From positions 243,814 to 307,813 of the forward strand of contig NZ_JACXAD010000002.1 in the NCBI RefSeq assembly GCF_014699115.1: a stretch of DNA of 64,000 nt. Reading direction: 5' to 3'. A model generated the notes under the pieces. It did not search any database, was not told where the DNA came from, and saw only the letters and a list, made by a program, of their open reading frames with translations. This stretch comes from Hymenobacter montanus. GTDB lineage: Bacteria > Bacteroidota > Bacteroidia > Cytophagales > Hymenobacteraceae. This document shows, one piece after another, positions 61,723 to 64,000 of this stretch (position 1 is its first letter; the number at the start of each line of letters is the position of its first letter). The position numbers and the translations under genes were made by a program.

Positions 61723-63057
61723 ATGACAACAAGAGCATTACCCTTTGCCCACGGCGGGGGCCTACTACTGGCCCTGGTGCTACTAGCTAGTTGGCCCAGC
61801 AGGGCCCAACAGGCGCCTCCTTCTTATCCAGTTCATCCAATCGAGGCTACATCAGTAATCTCTCCCAGAGATAAACTATCTTCTCCACGAGCCGCCACTA
61901 GCAGAATTGCGGCCAGCGCAACCACCCCTGAATTCCGAAAAGACTCCCTCTTCGTCAATCCCTCCTTCGAGGGAGCAAGCCCAGATTATCGGAGCATCTA
62001 CGATCCCGGCCTCATCGATTGGAGCTTCTGCTCGACGGAGCCTAATATATTACCTGTATTACCCTGGGAGGCGTACGGCAGCAGCATGGCGCCCGCCGAT
62101 GGCCAGTCTTATATAGGGCTTTTAGCTTTCTATGGTAACAACGCTTACTTCGGCCAGAACTTACGCGTGCCGCTGAAAGCGGGCGTCACCTACCGGTTTC
62201 TGATTGATGTGGCTTATGCCCCCAAGTATCTGCGATGGGACAGCATGAATCCTGAAGTCCCCATCACGTTACAGGTCAAGGGAAGTACGGAAGCCTGCAC
62301 CAGCACACAGTTCATCGACACCGGGGTAGCCCCCGGCACCCGCTTATGGAGCAAGGTCATTCCCATGAACCGCACCACCTGGCAAACCGATACGGTGACC
62401 TTCACCCCCACCACCAATATCTCGCGTTTGGTATTTGAGGCTTCTGTTTCCGTCCCTACCGGTGATTATGACCTATACCCTCTGGGCGCGGTGCTGCTCG
62501 ACAACCTACGCACGTTAACGGGTCTGGCACTCCAGAAGGCCGACGGCACGGCCCAGGCCGACGGCAAGCCCTTCCGCCTGCTCTGGCAACCCATCCTCAC
62601 CGCCGGCGGCCTCGATAGCTTGGCCCCGCGACCCCAACTGCGCGGCACGGTGCGCACCTTCGGGGGCGGGCGCGTGCCCCTGCCCCCGACCTTGCAGGTG
62701 ACTGATGCCAGGGGCTTCTACTTCTTGCAGGAAGCGGCGCCCGCTGCGGGGCAGGACACGACCTACTATGGCCTGTACGTGCGTAACAAGGTCCTGGCCA
62801 ACGGAGCTAAGGATGACACGCTGCGTCACCTCTACCAGTGCCGCCGCACCTTTGGCTCCCAGGCCGGGCTGCTCACTGGCTCGCTCGCCCCACTGGCTCT
62901 CGGCAGCCCATCCGCGTCCCCGACTCCACGTGCGGCTCGATCCCTGGCGGCCCCCGTCGTCCGAGCGGGCCGTCTACCCACGGCACCCCGGCAACGCCCT
63001 GACCCACCGGCCAGATTGCGGCTTGGCCTGCGCGCCCCGCGGCAGCGGGCGCGGTAG
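61723..63057 (+). CDS. Secreted tandem-family protein, copy d (intact)
   Basis: 444 residues from ATG MTTRALPFAHGGGLLLALV (signal peptide, cleavage after SRA about 29). The domain order is the same as copy b: 'SLFVNPSFEGASPDYRS' (about 71), 'YRFLIDVAYAPKYLRWD' (about 164), 'VLLDNLRTLTGLALQKADG' (about 258), 'ATGRFYFL'-type 'GFYFLQEAAPAAGQDTTYYG' (about 331) and 'DTLRHLYQCRRTFGSQAGLL' (about 364), then a Pro/Arg-rich tail. The tails of copies b and d share 'GSPSASPTPRAA'. Secreted; function unknown. Confidence 0.8.
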   Translation: MTTRALPFAHGGGLLLALVLLASWPSRAQQAPPSYPVHPIEATSVISPRDKLSSPRAATSRIAASATTPEFRKDSLFVNPSFEGASPDYRSIYDPGLIDWSFCSTEPNILPVLPWEAYGSSMAPADGQSYIGLLAFYGNNAYFGQNLRVPLKAGVTYRFLIDVAYAPKYLRWDSMNPEVPITLQVKGSTEACTSTQFIDTGVAPGTRLWSKVIPMNRTTWQTDTVTFTPTTNISRLVFEASVSVPTGDYDLYPLGAVLLDNLRTLTGLALQKADGTAQADGKPFRLLWQPILTAGGLDSLAPRPQLRGTVRTFGGGRVPLPPTLQVTDARGFYFLQEAAPAAGQDTTYYGLYVRNKVLANGAKDDTLRHLYQCRRTFGSQAGLLTGSLAPLALGSPSASPTPRAARSLAAPVVRAGRLPTAPRQRPDPPARLRLGLRAPRQRAR

Positions 63058-63182
63058 CCCCTTTATTCTTCCTTTAGCATCGGCTGCCCCACGGCCCGAG
63101 CCCAGCGTAGCGTTTGCTGGCCCCGCGCTGCTGTTAGGGGTAGTCCTGCTTCCGCCATCTTTCGCCATATTTTTCTACCCCC

Positions 63183-64000
63183 ATGACCACACCAAGACGA
63201 GTCCCCTTCCACACCGGGTGCCTGCTGCTAGCCCTGCTGCTATTGCCTTTTCTTCCCAGCCGGGCCCAGCCCGTGCCCATCCGCAGCTTGCGCGAGCTGC
63301 CGCTGCCCAAAGAGCTGCGCCTGGCCGCGCGCCCATCCCAGCAGCCCATCCTGGCCCCCTACGAACAGTTCACCGGCGGCGCGCTCACCGACTTCCAGGG
63401 CAGCGGCCTGACTTTCACGGCCGGCGGCAGCTGGCGCATCGCCAACGGCCAAGCCAGTACGGGCACGTACCAGCCCGACCAGGTGGCCGAGCTGGTGAGT
63501 GAGCCCTTCCGGCTGGACACCACCCTGCGCGCGCGGGCCAATGCCCTGATGGGGTTTGCCCTCTACTTCGACGAGCAGTATCGGTTGGAGAGCGGCCACG
63601 ACTACGGCACGGTCTGGCTGCAGTACGAGCAGGCCGACCAGAGCTGGAGTGCGTGGAGCCTGCTGAGCCGGCGCACGGGCCTGAGCCCCGGCCCGGGCCC
63701 GCGCACGACCTACCTGAGCCTGCGCGACCCGGCCCTGTGGCACCGGCGCGTGCGCGTCAAGTTCCGCCTGCAGAGCGACTGTGCCACTCAGTTCGAGGGC
63801 TGGAGCCTCGACAACGTCACCCTGCGCCAGATCGTGACCACGCCCGAGATCCGCACGGCCCTGGTGCCCCTGCCCGTGGCCCCGCCGATGGCCCCGCCGA
63901 TGGTGCCCTTCGTGCCTTACCGCCCCGGGGGGCTGGACTTGCGCACGCCCATCAACGGGCTCGACCGCCTGGTCAAGCCCGCCCTGGACCGGCTGCTGGA
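63183..64000 (+). CDS. Secreted protein related to the tandem family, N-terminal part (cut by window end)
   Basis: An ATG at 63183 opens a frame that runs without a stop to the end of the window (272 codons). A signal peptide, MTTPRRVPFHTGCLLLALL (cleavage after SRAQ about 29), resembles those of the preceding copies. The mature part has 'YEQFTGGALTDFQGSGLTF' and a lectin/MAM-like beta segment, 'YGTVWLQYEQADQSWSAWSL' then 'EGWSLDNVTLRQI', different from the NPSFE domain of copies b-d. A Pro-rich linker ('VAPPMAPPMVPF') precedes the cut. It is probably the larger neighbour of the family; its C-terminus and any sorting domain are unseen. Confidence 0.7.
   Translation, partial: MTTPRRVPFHTGCLLLALLLLPFLPSRAQPVPIRSLRELPLPKELRLAARPSQQPILAPYEQFTGGALTDFQGSGLTFTAGGSWRIANGQASTGTYQPDQVAELVSEPFRLDTTLRARANALMGFALYFDEQYRLESGHDYGTVWLQYEQADQSWSAWSLLSRRTGLSPGPGPRTTYLSLRDPALWHRRVRVKFRLQSDCATQFEGWSLDNVTLRQIVTTPEIRTALVPLPVAPPMAPPMVPFVPYRPGGLDLRTPINGLDRLVKPALDRLL

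Overview
The window reads as chromosomal DNA of a GC-rich member of the Bacteroidota, most likely a Hymenobacter-like Cytophagales bacterium. The evidence is the set of proteins with type IX secretion (T9SS) C-terminal sorting domains, the Crp/Fnr and ECF-sigma regulators, TTG...TATATTG-type promoters and the dense GC-rich coding. The genus is an inference, not a match to a reference. I saw no rRNA, tRNA or CRISPR array.

Layout. 1-8.9 kb: a cut patatin lipase, a PlsC-like acyltransferase, a phytase-esterase-like lipoprotein, a DUF4159 protein abutting the tail of a dead integrase, a divergent RtcB-type RNA ligase behind a potentially folded leader, and a Crp-family gene preceded by decayed tandem copies of itself. 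9-16 kb: metabolic genes (aspartate ammonia-lyase, DUF885 lipoprotein, YdcF-like protein, semialdehyde dehydrogenase). 15.6-23.5 kb: an ECF sigma/anti-sigma pair, an AT-rich orphan gene, an orphan AhpD-like protein, a lipoprotein and a three-gene glycosyltransferase operon.

24-41 kb is the most striking region. It holds six consecutive, same-strand, mosaic paralogues of 805-958 residues. Each has a signal peptide, a shared N-terminal domain, one or two FN3-like domains, one or two Cys-containing 'ANDxC' domains, a CARDB-like domain, one of two alternative penultimate modules, and a T9SS sorting domain. Five of the six have a similar upstream block with a promoter-like motif and a dyad. All six are followed by a terminator-like hairpin. 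Blocks of more than 100 identical bases between copies point to gene conversion.

41.7-49.2 kb is a thiol-redox neighbourhood (Bcp peroxiredoxin, methyltransferase, three secreted or anchored thioredoxin-fold proteins, alpha/beta hydrolase, thioredoxin reductase). It contains a dead Tn3-family transposase fragment and a second, truncated bcp 3' end. 49.3-55.4 kb: an SDR/Crp divergent pair with striking palindromes, a GldJ/GldK-like lipoprotein, and a membrane iron-sulfur/flavoprotein cluster whose intergenic gaps contain dispersed AT-rich palindromes. 56-57.7 kb: a DUF4139 protein. 58.4-64 kb: a second tandem family of secreted proteins, with one deletion derivative, one copy broken by a 14-bp tandem duplication, two intact copies and a related gene running off the window.

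Two classes of short dispersed element (GC-rich core and AT-rich core) share terminal inverted repeats and are bounded by TA. They recur between genes in the window and look like non-autonomous MITE-type elements.
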